Part shown: piece after piece, positions 1 through 8,386 of the stretch
How the letters are laid out: each line of letters begins with the position of its first letter
Position numbering within the stretch: the first letter of the stretch is position 1
Origin: Acinetobacter chinensis
GTDB lineage: Bacteria > Pseudomonadota > Gammaproteobacteria > Pseudomonadales > Moraxellaceae
Direction of reading: 5' to 3'
NCBI RefSeq assembly: GCF_002165375.2
Contig: NZ_CP032134.1
Coordinates: 310,001 to 374,000, forward strand
Length of the DNA stretch: 64,000 nt
Made by a program: the position numbers and the translations under genes
Notes under the pieces: generated by a model
The model's input: only the letters and a program-made list of their open reading frames with translations
Told to the model about the DNA's origin: nothing
Database searches by the model: none

Positions 1-2198
1 TTGAACAGCAGTTTGAGCAAGGCTTCGTAACGGCTGGTGAACGTTATAACAAAGTAGTCGATATTTGGGCACGTACAAACGACCAGGTAGCGAAAGCGAT
101 GATGGATAACCTGTCATACACCACTGTTAAAAATAAACAGGGTGAAGACGAGAAACAGAAATCATTCAACTCGATCTACATGATGTCTGACTCCGGTGCC
201 CGTGGTTCGGCAGCTCAGATCCGTCAGCTTGCAGGTATGCGTGGTCTGATGGCGAAACCGGATGGTTCGATCATTGAAACACCGATTAAAGCAAATTTCC
301 GTGAAGGTCTGACAGTACTTCAGTACTTCATTTCAACACACGGTGCGCGTAAAGGTCTGGCCGATACAGCACTGAAAACTGCAAACTCCGGTTATCTGAC
401 CCGTCGTCTGGTAGACGTTGCACAGGATCTGGTAATTACTGAGCCTGATTGTGGAACACTGGGCGGTCTTGTAATGACTCCGTTCATTCAGGGTGGTGAT
501 GTCATCGAGAACCTGGGTACGCGAGTACTGGGTCGTGTAGTTGCTGAAGATGTAAAACGTGCTGGCACTGATGAAGTTCTGCTTCCACGTAATACATTGA
601 TTGATGAAAAACTGGCTGCATTCCTCGAAGACAACGGTGTCGACGAAGTTAAAGTACGTTCAGTTGTAAACTGTGAATCAACTTTCGGTGTCTGTGCGAA
701 ATGTTATGGCCGTGACCTTGCACGTGGTCATCAGGTGAACCCTGGTGAGTCAGTCGGTGTTATGGCTGCACAGTCCATTGGTGAACCGGGTACACAGTTA
801 ACCATGCGTACATTCCACGTGGGTGGTGCTGCAAGCCGAACTTCTGCTGCAAACAGCGTACAGGTACGTAACAAAGGTACAGTACGTTTCCATAACGTGA
901 AAACTGTTCAACATGCCAAAGGTCACCTGGTATCTGTTTCCCGTTCAGGTGAAATCGGTATTGCAGATGAGATCGGTCGTGAGCGTGAACGCTATAAATT
1001 GCCATACGGTGCATCCATTTTGTTGAAAGATGGCGAAGCTGTGGAAGCAGGCGGCATCGTGGCAACATGGGATCCGCATACACATCCACTGGTAACAGAA
1101 GTTGCCGGTAAAGTACGTTTCAGCCAGATTGTTGATGGCGTAACTGTGACATCGAAAACTGATGATGCAACAGGTATGACCACGATTGAAATCTTACCAG
1201 TGACTTCACGTCCTGCGTCAGGTAAAGACATGCGTCCTGCTGTTGTACTGGATACAACGGATGGTGGCGAGCAGTTCTACTTCCTGCCACAGAACACGAT
1301 TCTTTCTGTCCGTGACGGTGAAACAATCGGTGTCGGTGACGTTATCGGTCGTGTTCCACAGGAATCATCACGTACCCGTGATATTACCGGTGGTCTGCCG
1401 CGTGTAGCCGATCTGTTTGAAGCACGTAAACCGAAAGAGCATGCAATTCTTGCTGAAATTTCTGGTATCGTCAGCTTCGGTAAAGAAACTAAAGGTAAGA
1501 ACCGTTTAGTGATTACTCCAGATGATGGTTCAGAGATCTACGAAGAGCTGATTCCGAAATGGCGTACCATGAACGTGTTTGAAGGCGAACATGTAAACCG
1601 TGGTGAAACTGTTTCTGATGGTCCACAGAACCCGCATGACATCTTACGTCTGAAAGGTGAAGTGGCGTTGACGAACTACATCGTGAACGAAGTTCAGGAC
1701 GTTTACCGTCTGCAGGGTGTAAAAATCAACGATAAGCACATCGAAGTGATCGTACGTCAGATGTTACGTAAAGTTGATATCACTGATGGCGGTGATACAA
1801 GCTTCATTAAAGGTGAGCAGGTTGACTACATCCGTGTGATGCAGGAAAACCAGGCTGTGCTTGCACAGAACAAGTTCCCTGCGAAGTTTGAACGTCAGCT
1901 GATGGGTATTACCAAAGCATCGCTTTCTACTGACTCGTTCATCTCTGCTGCATCGTTCCAGGAAACAACACGAGTGTTGACTGAAGCTGCTGTGACAGGT
2001 AAAGAAGATGATTTACGTGGTCTGAAAGAGAACGTTGTTGTGGGTCGTCTGATTCCAGCAGGTACGGGTCTTGCTTACCACCTTGAACGTCGTCGTCAGG
2101 AAGCGGAAGCTGCTGAAATGGCACTTCATAATGACTTCTCTGATGTTGATCAGGCATTAAGCCAGGCATTCAATGAAGAGTTCAATCAAGGTCTGTAA
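1..2198 (+). CDS. rpoC: DNA-directed RNA polymerase subunit beta' (3' part)
   Basis: This is the C-terminal part of the largest catalytic subunit of RNA polymerase. The reading frame is open from base 3, so the start lies upstream of the window; the first in-window ATG (99) is internal. About 731 codons are visible. A four-cysteine zinc site can be seen: the Cys of EPDCG (codon at 450), the Cys of VNCES (672) and the CAKC pair soon after. It is followed by the trigger-loop/F-bridge region (VGVMAAQSIGEPGTQLTMRT). The end (NDFSDVDQALSQAFNEEFNQ) is a normal terminus and is followed at once by a strong hairpin terminator. It is normally the last gene of the rplKAJL-rpoBC cluster, so the ribosomal protein/RNAP operon should lie to the left. 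Identity is certain. Confidence 0.98.
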   Translation, partial: EQQFEQGFVTAGERYNKVVDIWARTNDQVAKAMMDNLSYTTVKNKQGEDEKQKSFNSIYMMSDSGARGSAAQIRQLAGMRGLMAKPDGSIIETPIKANFREGLTVLQYFISTHGARKGLADTALKTANSGYLTRRLVDVAQDLVITEPDCGTLGGLVMTPFIQGGDVIENLGTRVLGRVVAEDVKRAGTDEVLLPRNTLIDEKLAAFLEDNGVDEVKVRSVVNCESTFGVCAKCYGRDLARGHQVNPGESVGVMAAQSIGEPGTQLTMRTFHVGGAASRTSAANSVQVRNKGTVRFHNVKTVQHAKGHLVSVSRSGEIGIADEIGRERERYKLPYGASILLKDGEAVEAGGIVATWDPHTHPLVTEVAGKVRFSQIVDGVTVTSKTDDATGMTTIEILPVTSRPASGKDMRPAVVLDTTDGGEQFYFLPQNTILSVRDGETIGVGDVIGRVPQESSRTRDITGGLPRVADLFEARKPKEHAILAEISGIVSFGKETKGKNRLVITPDDGSEIYEELIPKWRTMNVFEGEHVNRGETVSDGPQNPHDILRLKGEVALTNYIVNEVQDVYRLQGVKINDKHIEVIVRQMLRKVDITDGGDTSFIKGEQVDYIRVMQENQAVLAQNKFPAKFERQLMGITKASLSTDSFISAASFQETTRVLTEAAVTGKEDDLRGLKENVVVGRLIPAGTGLAYHLERRRQEAEAAEMALHNDFSDVDQALSQAFNEEFNQGL

Positions 2199-2217
2199 TG
2201 TCCTGATGAACTGATTA

Positions 2218-2244
2218 AAAGGCACCTTCGGGTGCCTTTTTTTA
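2218..2244 (+). terminator. Rho-independent terminator of rpoC
   Basis: A perfect GGCACC / GGTGCC stem with a TTCG tetraloop is followed by eight T residues, 20 bases after the rpoC stop codon. Confidence 0.95.
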
Positions 2245-2608
2245 TGATCTGGATTTGTAGATCACAATGATGAATATAAGAAGAATTAAAATGGAACAGT
2301 GGGGTATGGATGGATAATACTGCTGCTGAAAGCTGCATTGAGACGGTTTATCTGTACAGATAGGGCAGAGGTGCGATTGATTATTTTCACCAATCACTCA
2401 ACAGTACAGTCAGGTCTTAAAGAGTCAAGGCATGCCATGATTCAATGGATCTGTTGTCGGGTGACTCTGTAACAGGACGGACGTGCAATTGTGAAGAAAA
2501 GTGCTGCAATTGTGTATAAAAGAAAATGAAAAATAACATAATCCAGGCATTCTGAATTCTATAAAAGGCGTATGCTGAAACTAAGAAAACATGTTGGGAG
2601 AATCTGCC
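2245..2608. other. Intergenic region with a 10-base direct repeat
   Basis: I see no convincing gene here. Two copies of TGCAATTGTG lie at 2484-2493 and 2505-2514, with starts 21 bases (two helical turns) apart. The second copy overlaps a DnaA-box-like 9-mer (TGTGTATAA, 2511-2519). The promoter of the following lipoprotein gene should be in this segment, but I cannot place it with confidence. Confidence 0.4.
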
Positions 2609-2971
2609 ATGAAAAAAATGCTTATGGTTGCAGGATGTGCATTGTTACCTTTAATGATGCTTACAGGTTGTCAGAATATGTCAGCAAATGATCAGCGTAT
2701 TGGTGCAGCTGCTCTGGGTGGCGCACTGGGTGGTGGCGCAGGGAATCATGTCGGTGGTGGTATTGGTGCAGCCGCAGGTGCAGGTGCGGGTGCAGCAGTC
2801 GGCAGTAAGACTCAGAATGGCTCCAACCGTAATGCTACTTATAGTGGCGTAGGTGCCGGTATTGGTTCAGTGGTTGGTAAAAGCATCTTTGGTGGTAACA
2901 CCGGAGCTGCCATTGGTGGCGCACTGGGTGGAGGCGCTGGCGCTGCAATTGAGCAAAACAATCGCCGTTAA
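2609..2971 (+). CDS. Glycine-zipper outer-membrane lipoprotein
   Basis: This is a small lipoprotein of about 120 residues. The ATG at 2609 is chosen over the in-frame ATG at 2591 because GGGAGA sits about 7 bases ahead of it and the protein then begins MKKMLM, a normal signal start. The signal peptide ends in the lipobox LTGC (Cys21). The mature part is almost entirely Gly/Ala, with repeated GGALGGGAG/GAGAGAAVG blocks typical of glycine-zipper (2TM, SlyB/OsmB-like) proteins that pack small membrane helices. It is monocistronic, between the rpoC terminator and its own. The precise role is not known; a structural or envelope-stress role is inferred from the family only. Confidence 0.8.
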   Translation: MKKMLMVAGCALLPLMMLTGCQNMSANDQRIGAAALGGALGGGAGNHVGGGIGAAAGAGAGAAVGSKTQNGSNRNATYSGVGAGIGSVVGKSIFGGNTGAAIGGALGGGAGAAIEQNNRR

Positions 2972-2996
2972 TCTGAATATGTAAATTCAGCAATAC

Positions 2997-3028
2997 TGAA
3001 TGCGCCTGTTGATCGGGCGCATTTTTTA
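2997..3028. terminator. Bidirectional terminator between convergent genes
   Basis: TGCGCC / GGCGCA arms flank an 8-9 base loop, with AA before and TTTTTT after. It serves the lipoprotein gene on the left and abuts the stop codon of the convergent hotdog gene. Confidence 0.8.
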
Positions 3029-3505
3029 TTGAGGTTTCGGTTTCTTTCTGCGGATATACAGTGTTTTCTCAACCTCAGCAATTCGGAGTCCGGCTTCATC
3101 AAAGATATTCACGGTGTAGTTGCGGTGTACAGGTGCATAATTTTCTGCAAGATTTTTAATATGCCGGATTTCCATAGCGTCGAGCTGTATATCAGCATAA
3201 ACCGTACCACGTCCAGGGGACAGGAAGTGGATAGTGGCAGATCTGTCCCAGACAATATATTTGGACCCCAGGTGATGCATCATGAGCAGCATATAAAAAG
3301 GATCAATCATTGAGTATAGACTTCCACCAAAATGAACGCCGACAATATTCTGGTTTTTACGGGTCAGTGCCATTTTGACGCGGATGTGATAATTGGGCAG
3401 ATCAATTTTATCAATTTCAATACCTGCACCACGGTAAGGGGCATAGTGATTGATCATGAATTTGGAGACAAAGGGGATTGTCACCAGTTTCTTTAAAATG
3501 CTCAT
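3026..3505 (-). CDS. DUF4442-type hotdog-fold protein (thioesterase-like)
   Basis: The product is about 159 residues, starting MSILKKLVTIPF at the ATG at 3505; a longer frame would need a TTG at 3514. The centre holds the hotdog helix pattern NIVGVHFGGSLYSMIDPFYM, followed by strands ending in VDxxxEAGxRIAEVEKTLYI. This matches the DUF4442 group of acyl-CoA thioesterase-like proteins. The family is predicted to bind acyl thioesters, but substrates are mostly unproven. A recognisable catalytic Asp/Glu cannot be assigned from sequence alone. It converges on the glycine-zipper gene and diverges from the alpha/beta hydrolase at 3560, with only about 54 bases between starts, so promoters may overlap. 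Confidence 0.75.
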   Translation of the reverse strand: MSILKKLVTIPFVSKFMINHYAPYRGAGIEIDKIDLPNYHIRVKMALTRKNQNIVGVHFGGSLYSMIDPFYMLLMMHHLGSKYIVWDRSATIHFLSPGRGTVYADIQLDAMEIRHIKNLAENYAPVHRNYTVNIFDEAGLRIAEVEKTLYIRRKKPKPQ

Positions 3506-3559
3506 AATGGTCAATTGTTTTTATTTCTGTTCAGACCATACTAGAGCAGAAAAATTGTT

Positions 3560-4495
3560 ATGGCATTGATCACACTGCCATGGATGAATAATAAACAGTC
3601 AATAAGAATGGGAAAAGAATTCATGCAAGCACAGTCTCAATGGGTAAATACAACGGATCAACAGCGTTTGAATGTAAAAACCTGGGGTGATTCGGGTAAG
3701 CCTGCACTTGTCCTGGTTCATGGTTATCCTGATAATCAGGAAGTCTGGGAACCGGTTATTGAAAACTTAATACAGCATTTTTATATTGTCAGCTATGACG
3801 TGCGTGGAGCTGGAGCATCTTCTGTTCCAAAGCGTATCCGTGCTTACCGGCTGGAACAGCTTTCGCTTGATCTTGAGAGTGTCGTGAACAGCGTACTGGA
3901 AGGACGGTCTTTCCATCTGGCGGCACATGACTGGGGTTCAATTCAGTCTTGGGAATCGGTCACTGAAGCTAAATTCCGAGGAAGAATTCTGTCCTATACC
4001 ACGATTTCAGGCCCTTGCCTTGACCATGCAGCCTTCTGGATGCGTGATCAGTTCAAACATCAGAAGAGTAAGTTTTTCAAGCAGCTGTTCAAATCCTGGT
4101 ACATTGTAGCTTTTCAGCTTCCGATTCTGGCACCGACCGTCTGGCATTTATTCAATGCTGAACGCTGGGGGAAAGTGTTGAACCGTCTGGAAAAAACAAA
4201 AGGTTTGCCTTTGAACCAGAACATTTCCAAAGATGGTGAATATGGTATTGGATTATATCGTGCCAATTTTCTGCCACGTCTGAGTATGCCACGTCAGCGT
4301 CATGCCGTCTGTCCTGTACAGGCAGTTGTTTTAAAGCGGGATAACTTTGTCAGTCCAGAACTGATTGATGAAATGCCAAAATGGGTGGAAGATTTTTCAA
4401 GAGTCGATGTTGATGCCAACCACTGGGCTGTTTTAAGCCAGCCTGAACTGATTGCAGAACATATCAGCAGCTTTGCAATGAAGCACAACGGTTAA
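3560..4495 (+). CDS. Alpha/beta-fold hydrolase, epoxide hydrolase/dehalogenase-like
   Basis: This is a soluble alpha/beta hydrolase of 311 residues from the first ATG. ATGs at 3608 and 3623 are alternatives, and the latter has GGGAAAAG about 6 bases before it. The oxyanion-hole motif HGYPD is at residues 54-58. The nucleophile elbow is AAHDWGS, with Asp124 as nucleophile in place of Ser, as in epoxide hydrolases and haloalkane dehalogenases. The likely catalytic His is in DANHW (His288). These features support hydrolysis through an aspartyl-ester intermediate, but the substrate cannot be told. It starts close to the divergent hotdog gene and is followed by a perfect 12-bp hairpin. Confidence 0.8.
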   Translation: MALITLPWMNNKQSIRMGKEFMQAQSQWVNTTDQQRLNVKTWGDSGKPALVLVHGYPDNQEVWEPVIENLIQHFYIVSYDVRGAGASSVPKRIRAYRLEQLSLDLESVVNSVLEGRSFHLAAHDWGSIQSWESVTEAKFRGRILSYTTISGPCLDHAAFWMRDQFKHQKSKFFKQLFKSWYIVAFQLPILAPTVWHLFNAERWGKVLNRLEKTKGLPLNQNISKDGEYGIGLYRANFLPRLSMPRQRHAVCPVQAVVLKRDNFVSPELIDEMPKWVEDFSRVDVDANHWAVLSQPELIAEHISSFAMKHNG

Positions 4496-4503
4496 TGAAC
4501 TTA

Positions 4504-4537
4504 CGATACTGTGCTGTCTGAAGAGAGCACAGTATCG
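4504..4537. repeat. Perfect 12-bp inverted repeat (hairpin) after the hydrolase gene
   Basis: Arms CGATACTGTGCT and AGCACAGTATCG are fully complementary, with a 10-base loop, beginning 9 bases after the stop codon. No T run follows, so it is not a classical terminator; it may protect the mRNA 3' end or be a protein site. Confidence 0.6.
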
Positions 4538-4614
4538 GATTCAGCATGCAATTTACAGTTTCATTTAGCTGAATCTGATAAAATGCGGTTTTTTCGTCTT
4601 CCCTTAAAATTCAC

Positions 4615-6027
4615 ATGAATGCAGTAGTTATTGCGATTGCCGTGATGTTTCTTTTGTCACTGGCACGAGTTTCTGTTGTTTTGACACTGGTCATTTCAGC
4701 AATTATAGGTGGTCTCGTTGCGGGACTGAGTTTATCTGATACGGTCAGTGCATTTAATGCTGGACTGGGAGATGGTGCTGAAGTTGCTCTTGCCTATGCG
4801 GTGCTGGGAGCCTTTGCACTGGCATTGTCTAAATCAGGTCTGCCTGATCTGCTTGCGCATAAGCTGATTGGTCTGCTGGGTGCAGAAGTCACTCATGCAC
4901 GTGCCCGTAAAGTTAAATTCTTCATGCTTGGAATTCTGCTGATCTCAGCGATCTGTTCTCAGAACCTGATTCCTGTGCATATTGCATTTATTCCTGTACT
5001 TGTACCGCCTTTACTGAAGGTGATGAACCACCTGAAACTTGACCGTCGTGCTGCTGCCTGTGTACTGACACTGGGACTGGTGGGGACTTATATTTTCCTG
5101 CCAGTAGGCTTTGGTGCGATTTTTCTTGAACAGATTCTGATGGGGAACATCAACAAAATTGGTGCCGCATCCAATCTGCATGTTGAACGGTGGATGATGC
5201 CTGCGGGTATGGCAATACCTGTACTGGGTATGGTGATTGGTACCTTGTTTGCCTTGTTTGTAACATATCGCAAGCCCCGTATTTATGAAGACCGTACAGT
5301 TAACCGTGTGACGACAATTGACCTGGATAAGCCGATTCGTGCAGGTGAAACCAGTCTTGCAGAAGATGCAAAAGAGTTGCAGCAGGAGGCTGATCAGGCA
5401 CCTGTGATTGCGAAAAAAACCATTTTTATGGCCGTACTGGCGATTGTTCTGACACTTGTTGCACAGGTTTATTCGGGTTCGATGATTCTGGGTGGACTGG
5501 TTGGTTTTTCTGTACTGTCAGCATCGGGCATTTTCAAATGGCAGGATGCTGATGATGTGTTCGTGCAGGGGATGCGTATGATGGCTCTGGTTGGATTCAT
5601 CATGATTTCGGCAGCAGGTTTTGCTTCTGTGATGACCCATACCGGTGATATCAATGGACTGGTCAATGGTGTGGTGCATCTGATCGGTGACAATAAGGCA
5701 ATGGCTGCTTTCCTGATGCTGTTTATTGGTCTCTTTGTGACCATTGGTATTGGTTCATCTTTCTCAAGTGTACCTGTACTTGCAGTCATCTATGTTCCTT
5801 TGTGTGTACAGTTCGGCTTCTCTCCACTTGCGACAGTTGCGCTGATCGGTACTGCTGCGGCATTGGGGGATGCAGGTTCACCGGCATCAGATTCGACCCT
5901 GGGACCAACAGCAGGTCTGGGTGTGGATGGACAGCATGATCACATCTGGGATACGGTCATTCCGACCTTCATTCACTTTAATATTCCGCTGCTTGTTTTT
6001 GGCTGGATCGCGGCAATGGTGCTTTAA
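4615..6027 (+). CDS. Na+/H+ antiporter family membrane protein
   Basis: This is a 470-residue inner-membrane carrier with about 11-13 hydrophobic segments from residue 1 onward. A charged cytoplasmic loop at about 225-265 (RPRIYEDRTVNRVTT onward) divides two halves. The second half carries the conserved stretch GDAGSPASDSTLGPTAGLG near residue 420, typical of the NhaC-like/ion-transporter superfamily group annotated as Na+/H+ antiporter family proteins. The transported ion is inferred from family only; amino acid exchange is also known in relatives. No clear ribosome site precedes the ATG. It stands alone between two hairpins. Confidence 0.75.
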   Translation: MNAVVIAIAVMFLLSLARVSVVLTLVISAIIGGLVAGLSLSDTVSAFNAGLGDGAEVALAYAVLGAFALALSKSGLPDLLAHKLIGLLGAEVTHARARKVKFFMLGILLISAICSQNLIPVHIAFIPVLVPPLLKVMNHLKLDRRAAACVLTLGLVGTYIFLPVGFGAIFLEQILMGNINKIGAASNLHVERWMMPAGMAIPVLGMVIGTLFALFVTYRKPRIYEDRTVNRVTTIDLDKPIRAGETSLAEDAKELQQEADQAPVIAKKTIFMAVLAIVLTLVAQVYSGSMILGGLVGFSVLSASGIFKWQDADDVFVQGMRMMALVGFIMISAAGFASVMTHTGDINGLVNGVVHLIGDNKAMAAFLMLFIGLFVTIGIGSSFSSVPVLAVIYVPLCVQFGFSPLATVALIGTAAALGDAGSPASDSTLGPTAGLGVDGQHDHIWDTVIPTFIHFNIPLLVFGWIAAMVL

Positions 6028-6105
6028 ATCAGCATTATTTTTATTATAAACTTTAAATAATAAATCATATTAAAAAAGCTGGAATTATAACCATTAAATC
6101 AGATT

Positions 6106-6135
6106 AATAAGGTTGGTATTAAAACCAACCTTATT
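6106..6135. repeat. Perfect 12-bp hairpin, possible weak terminator
   Basis: AATAAGGTTGGT and ACCAACCTTATT are exact complements with a 6-base loop, about 80 bases after the antiporter stop. It sits in a very AT-rich leader in front of the OmpW gene. No clean T run follows. Confidence 0.5.
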
Positions 6136-6267
6136 GGTCTGCTTAAAATAAATTATTTTAAATATCAATTGTTTGAAAATAAGTTTAATTTTCATGAATT
6201 AATAAGTCTTGCATATTAAAAATACTCATGTTTAATATGGCTTATTCATTCTGGAAGGTTGTTTAAA

Positions 6268-6879
6268 ATGTTAAAACAAGCTGCTTTAATTGCATTAATG
6301 GGACTTTCTGCATCTGCTATGGCAGGTCAATGGCAAGTGAAAGTTGGTGGATCTGCAATTGCACCGACTCAGGACACAAAAATTCTTGGTGGTGCTGCAA
6401 CTGTTGAAGCTGACAGTGAGCTTGCATTCACGCCATCAGTGGAATATTTCTTTAATGACAATTTCTCAGCAGAAGTACTGCTTGCTGCGCCAATCAGCCA
6501 TGATGTAAGTGTTCGTTCTGCGGGTGAAGAAATTGCAGGTGTTAAATTAAAACATTTACCGCCAACAGTAACTGCAAAATACCACCTGAAAAACTCAACA
6601 GGCTTTACACCATATGTAGGTGTGGGTGCGACAGCATTTATTCCTTGGGATGAAGAAGCTTCAGGTGTACTTGCAGATACTAAAGTTAAAGTGAAAGAAG
6701 ACTACGGTTATGCAGCTCAGATCGGCTTTAATTTCCAGCCTGCTGACGCAAAAAACTGGGGCGTTTTTGCTGACGTACGTTATGCAGACTTAAACCCTAA
6801 AGTTGAAACTGCGGTTGAAAAATTCAAACTGGATATTGATCCTGTGATCTATACAATCGGTTATAGCTACAAATTCTAA
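6268..6879 (+). CDS. OmpW-family outer-membrane protein (copy 1)
   Basis: This is an outer-membrane beta-barrel precursor of 203 residues. The ATG at 6268 is preferred (GGAAGG about 9 bases upstream); a TTG at 6259 is in frame but unlikely. A signal peptide (cleavage after SASAMA, residue 19) precedes the mature GQWQVKVGG. OmpW landmarks are present: TPSVEYFFNDNFSAEVLLA, HLPPTVTAKYHL, TPYVGVG, and a last strand ending in YSYKF with a terminal Phe for BAM-dependent insertion. OmpW proteins form narrow 8-stranded pores for small hydrophobic or amphipathic compounds. A paralogue lies directly downstream but has its own leader, and a strong terminator separates them. Confidence 0.9.
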   Translation: MLKQAALIALMGLSASAMAGQWQVKVGGSAIAPTQDTKILGGAATVEADSELAFTPSVEYFFNDNFSAEVLLAAPISHDVSVRSAGEEIAGVKLKHLPPTVTAKYHLKNSTGFTPYVGVGATAFIPWDEEASGVLADTKVKVKEDYGYAAQIGFNFQPADAKNWGVFADVRYADLNPKVETAVEKFKLDIDPVIYTIGYSYKF

Positions 6880-6893
6880 AATACTGAAAATCA

Positions 6894-6923
6894 GAAACCC
6901 GGTCATCGTACCGGGTTTTTTTA
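6894..6923 (+). terminator. Rho-independent terminator of the first OmpW gene
   Basis: AAACCCGGT / ACCGGGTTT arms flank a 6-base loop, followed by a T run. Confidence 0.93.
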
Positions 6924-7179
6924 TGTCCGATATCGGGTGCAAAATTTTAGATGATGACTGCTGATATATGCCGATCATGGTGTCACAGCTTTAAAATACC
7001 TTTGTTTAGCATTTATTGATTAAAAAACAATTTTTGATAAGAACATGGTGAATTATTATTTTTGAAAGTTTTCTGGTCAGATTAGATTGACTGTACGGGC
7101 AGATGAAGTCCTGAGCATATTCAAAGAATGGCTTGATATCAGGATGCTCAGTCAAATCAATTAAAAGAGATCAGAATAT
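6924..7179. other. Intergenic region between the two OmpW genes
   Basis: AT-rich region with no gene seen. It should carry the promoter of the second OmpW gene. The previous gene ends in a strong terminator, so the copies are probably expressed separately. Confidence 0.4.
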
Positions 7180-7800
7180 ATGTTAAAAAAATCATTACTG
7201 CAGCATTCCATTTTCCTGATAGCCCTGGGTTGGGCTGTTATCCCTACTGCACAGGCTGGTAACTGGCAGCTCAAAGTTGGTGGCAGTTTACTGGCTCCGA
7301 CTGAAAATAATGGCACGGTTGCAGGTGCGCAGGCTGATGTCAGCCATGAGTTTAACCTGACACCTTCGGTTGAATATTTTTTTGGAGATTCTCCTTTTTC
7401 AGCAGAGCTTTTGCTGGCCGTTGCACCGTTTCAGCATGATATACGTCTGAATGGTGTTGAATCCGCCACCTTTAAACATTTACCTCCTACGGTCACAGCC
7501 AAATATCATTTAAAGAATTCAACGCGATTCACACCCTATGTAGGGGTGGGTTTAACAGTCGCTGTTCCCTGGGATGAAAAACTTACAGGCAGTAACTCAA
7601 AACTTGAAGCAGATGTAACTTATGGTGCAGCAGGACAGCTTGGATTTAATTTTCAGCCGGCAGATGCGCAGAACTGGGGAGTATTTCTGGATGTCCGATA
7701 TGCTCAGGTTGAAAGTGATGTCAAACTCGATGGCAAAGATATTGGTACACTTGAAGTGAATCCACTGGTGTATACACTGGGTTACAGCTACCGTTTTTAA
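7180..7800 (+). CDS. OmpW-family outer-membrane protein (copy 2)
   Basis: This 206-residue paralogue of the preceding OmpW protein starts at the ATG at 7180 with AAAGAGA a few bases upstream. The longer signal peptide runs to about residue 26 (PTAQA/GNWQLKVGG). The core blocks match copy 1 closely (FNLTPSVEYFF, HLPPTVTAKYHLKNST, FTPYVGVGL, QLGFNFQPADAQNWGVF, terminal YSYRF), while extracellular loops differ in sequence and length. This is the pattern expected for diverging solute pores or surface antigens. It probably forms an 8-stranded barrel with a hydrophobic gating channel. No terminator is evident after it. Confidence 0.88.
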   Translation: MLKKSLLQHSIFLIALGWAVIPTAQAGNWQLKVGGSLLAPTENNGTVAGAQADVSHEFNLTPSVEYFFGDSPFSAELLLAVAPFQHDIRLNGVESATFKHLPPTVTAKYHLKNSTRFTPYVGVGLTVAVPWDEKLTGSNSKLEADVTYGAAGQLGFNFQPADAQNWGVFLDVRYAQVESDVKLDGKDIGTLEVNPLVYTLGYSYRF

Positions 7801-7950
7801 TGGTTGATGATTTTATTTCGTCTGATGCCTTTATTTCAGGTGATTATTTTCAGCTCTATACTAAAGTTACCAATTATGAGCAAATATGCCCTGTTAGATC
7901 ACAAAAATAACAGTAAAGTTGCAGAATGATCGGTGGATTGAGTTGAGTGA

Positions 7951-8295
7951 ATGAATACGTTGAAGTCAGTGTACGTGCTGGTTGCGGGTCTGCTTGCCAT
8001 TCCTGCATACGCAGCAAGTTTTAACTGCGATAAGGCTCAGACAGAAACCGAATATGCCATTTGTGAACACAGAAAGATAAATGATGCAGATGTCCGCATG
8101 GCAACCACGTATCAGATTATCAAAAGACTGGTGCCCATGGGAACGCGTGGCGTTATTCAGGATGAGCAGATCAGATGGCTGCACATGCGTGATCAGTGCG
8201 GTAAGTCTGAAAACTGTCTGGATGAAGTGTATAAAATGCGTCAGCAGAAACTGGATCTTTATATGAATCGGGTCTATCAGCAGGGTCCTTTCTGA
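7951..8295 (+). CDS. Secreted LprI-like (DUF1311) protein
   Basis: The product is a 114-residue periplasmic protein with a signal peptide of about 21 residues (LLAIPAYA/A). The mature sequence FNCDKAQTETEYAICEH, followed by LxxxY, IQDEQIRWLHMRDQC and CLDEVYKMRQQ, is the DUF1311/LprI N-terminal pattern. Four Cys at the usual places probably form two disulphides. LprI of Mycobacterium inhibits lysozyme; for most bacterial DUF1311 proteins the role is unproven. The gene is alone, just ahead of the htpG promoter. Confidence 0.8.
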   Translation: MNTLKSVYVLVAGLLAIPAYAASFNCDKAQTETEYAICEHRKINDADVRMATTYQIIKRLVPMGTRGVIQDEQIRWLHMRDQCGKSENCLDEVYKMRQQKLDLYMNRVYQQGPF

Positions 8296-8313
8296 ATTTT
8301 TTTTATTTTTCCT

Positions 8314-8341
8314 ATTGAAATATTCTTAAGTCACTCCATTT
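8314..8341 (+). promoter_or_regulatory. Putative sigma32 heat-shock promoter of htpG
   Basis: ATTGAAA (8314-8320) and TCCATTT (8335-8341) are separated by 14 bases. The RpoH consensus is CTTGAAA, 13-17 bases, CCCATnT. Both boxes are one mismatch away in their core, and the element lies 46 bases before a known heat-shock gene. Confidence 0.55.
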
Positions 8342-8386
8342 CTAAAGCATTCGATAAAAAAGTGTTATGAATTTAAGGAGTGATTT

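Noticed and set aside
99..101. ATG at 99 as a gene start
   Set aside because: The rpoC frame is open and matches beta' upstream to base 3, so this is an internal Met.
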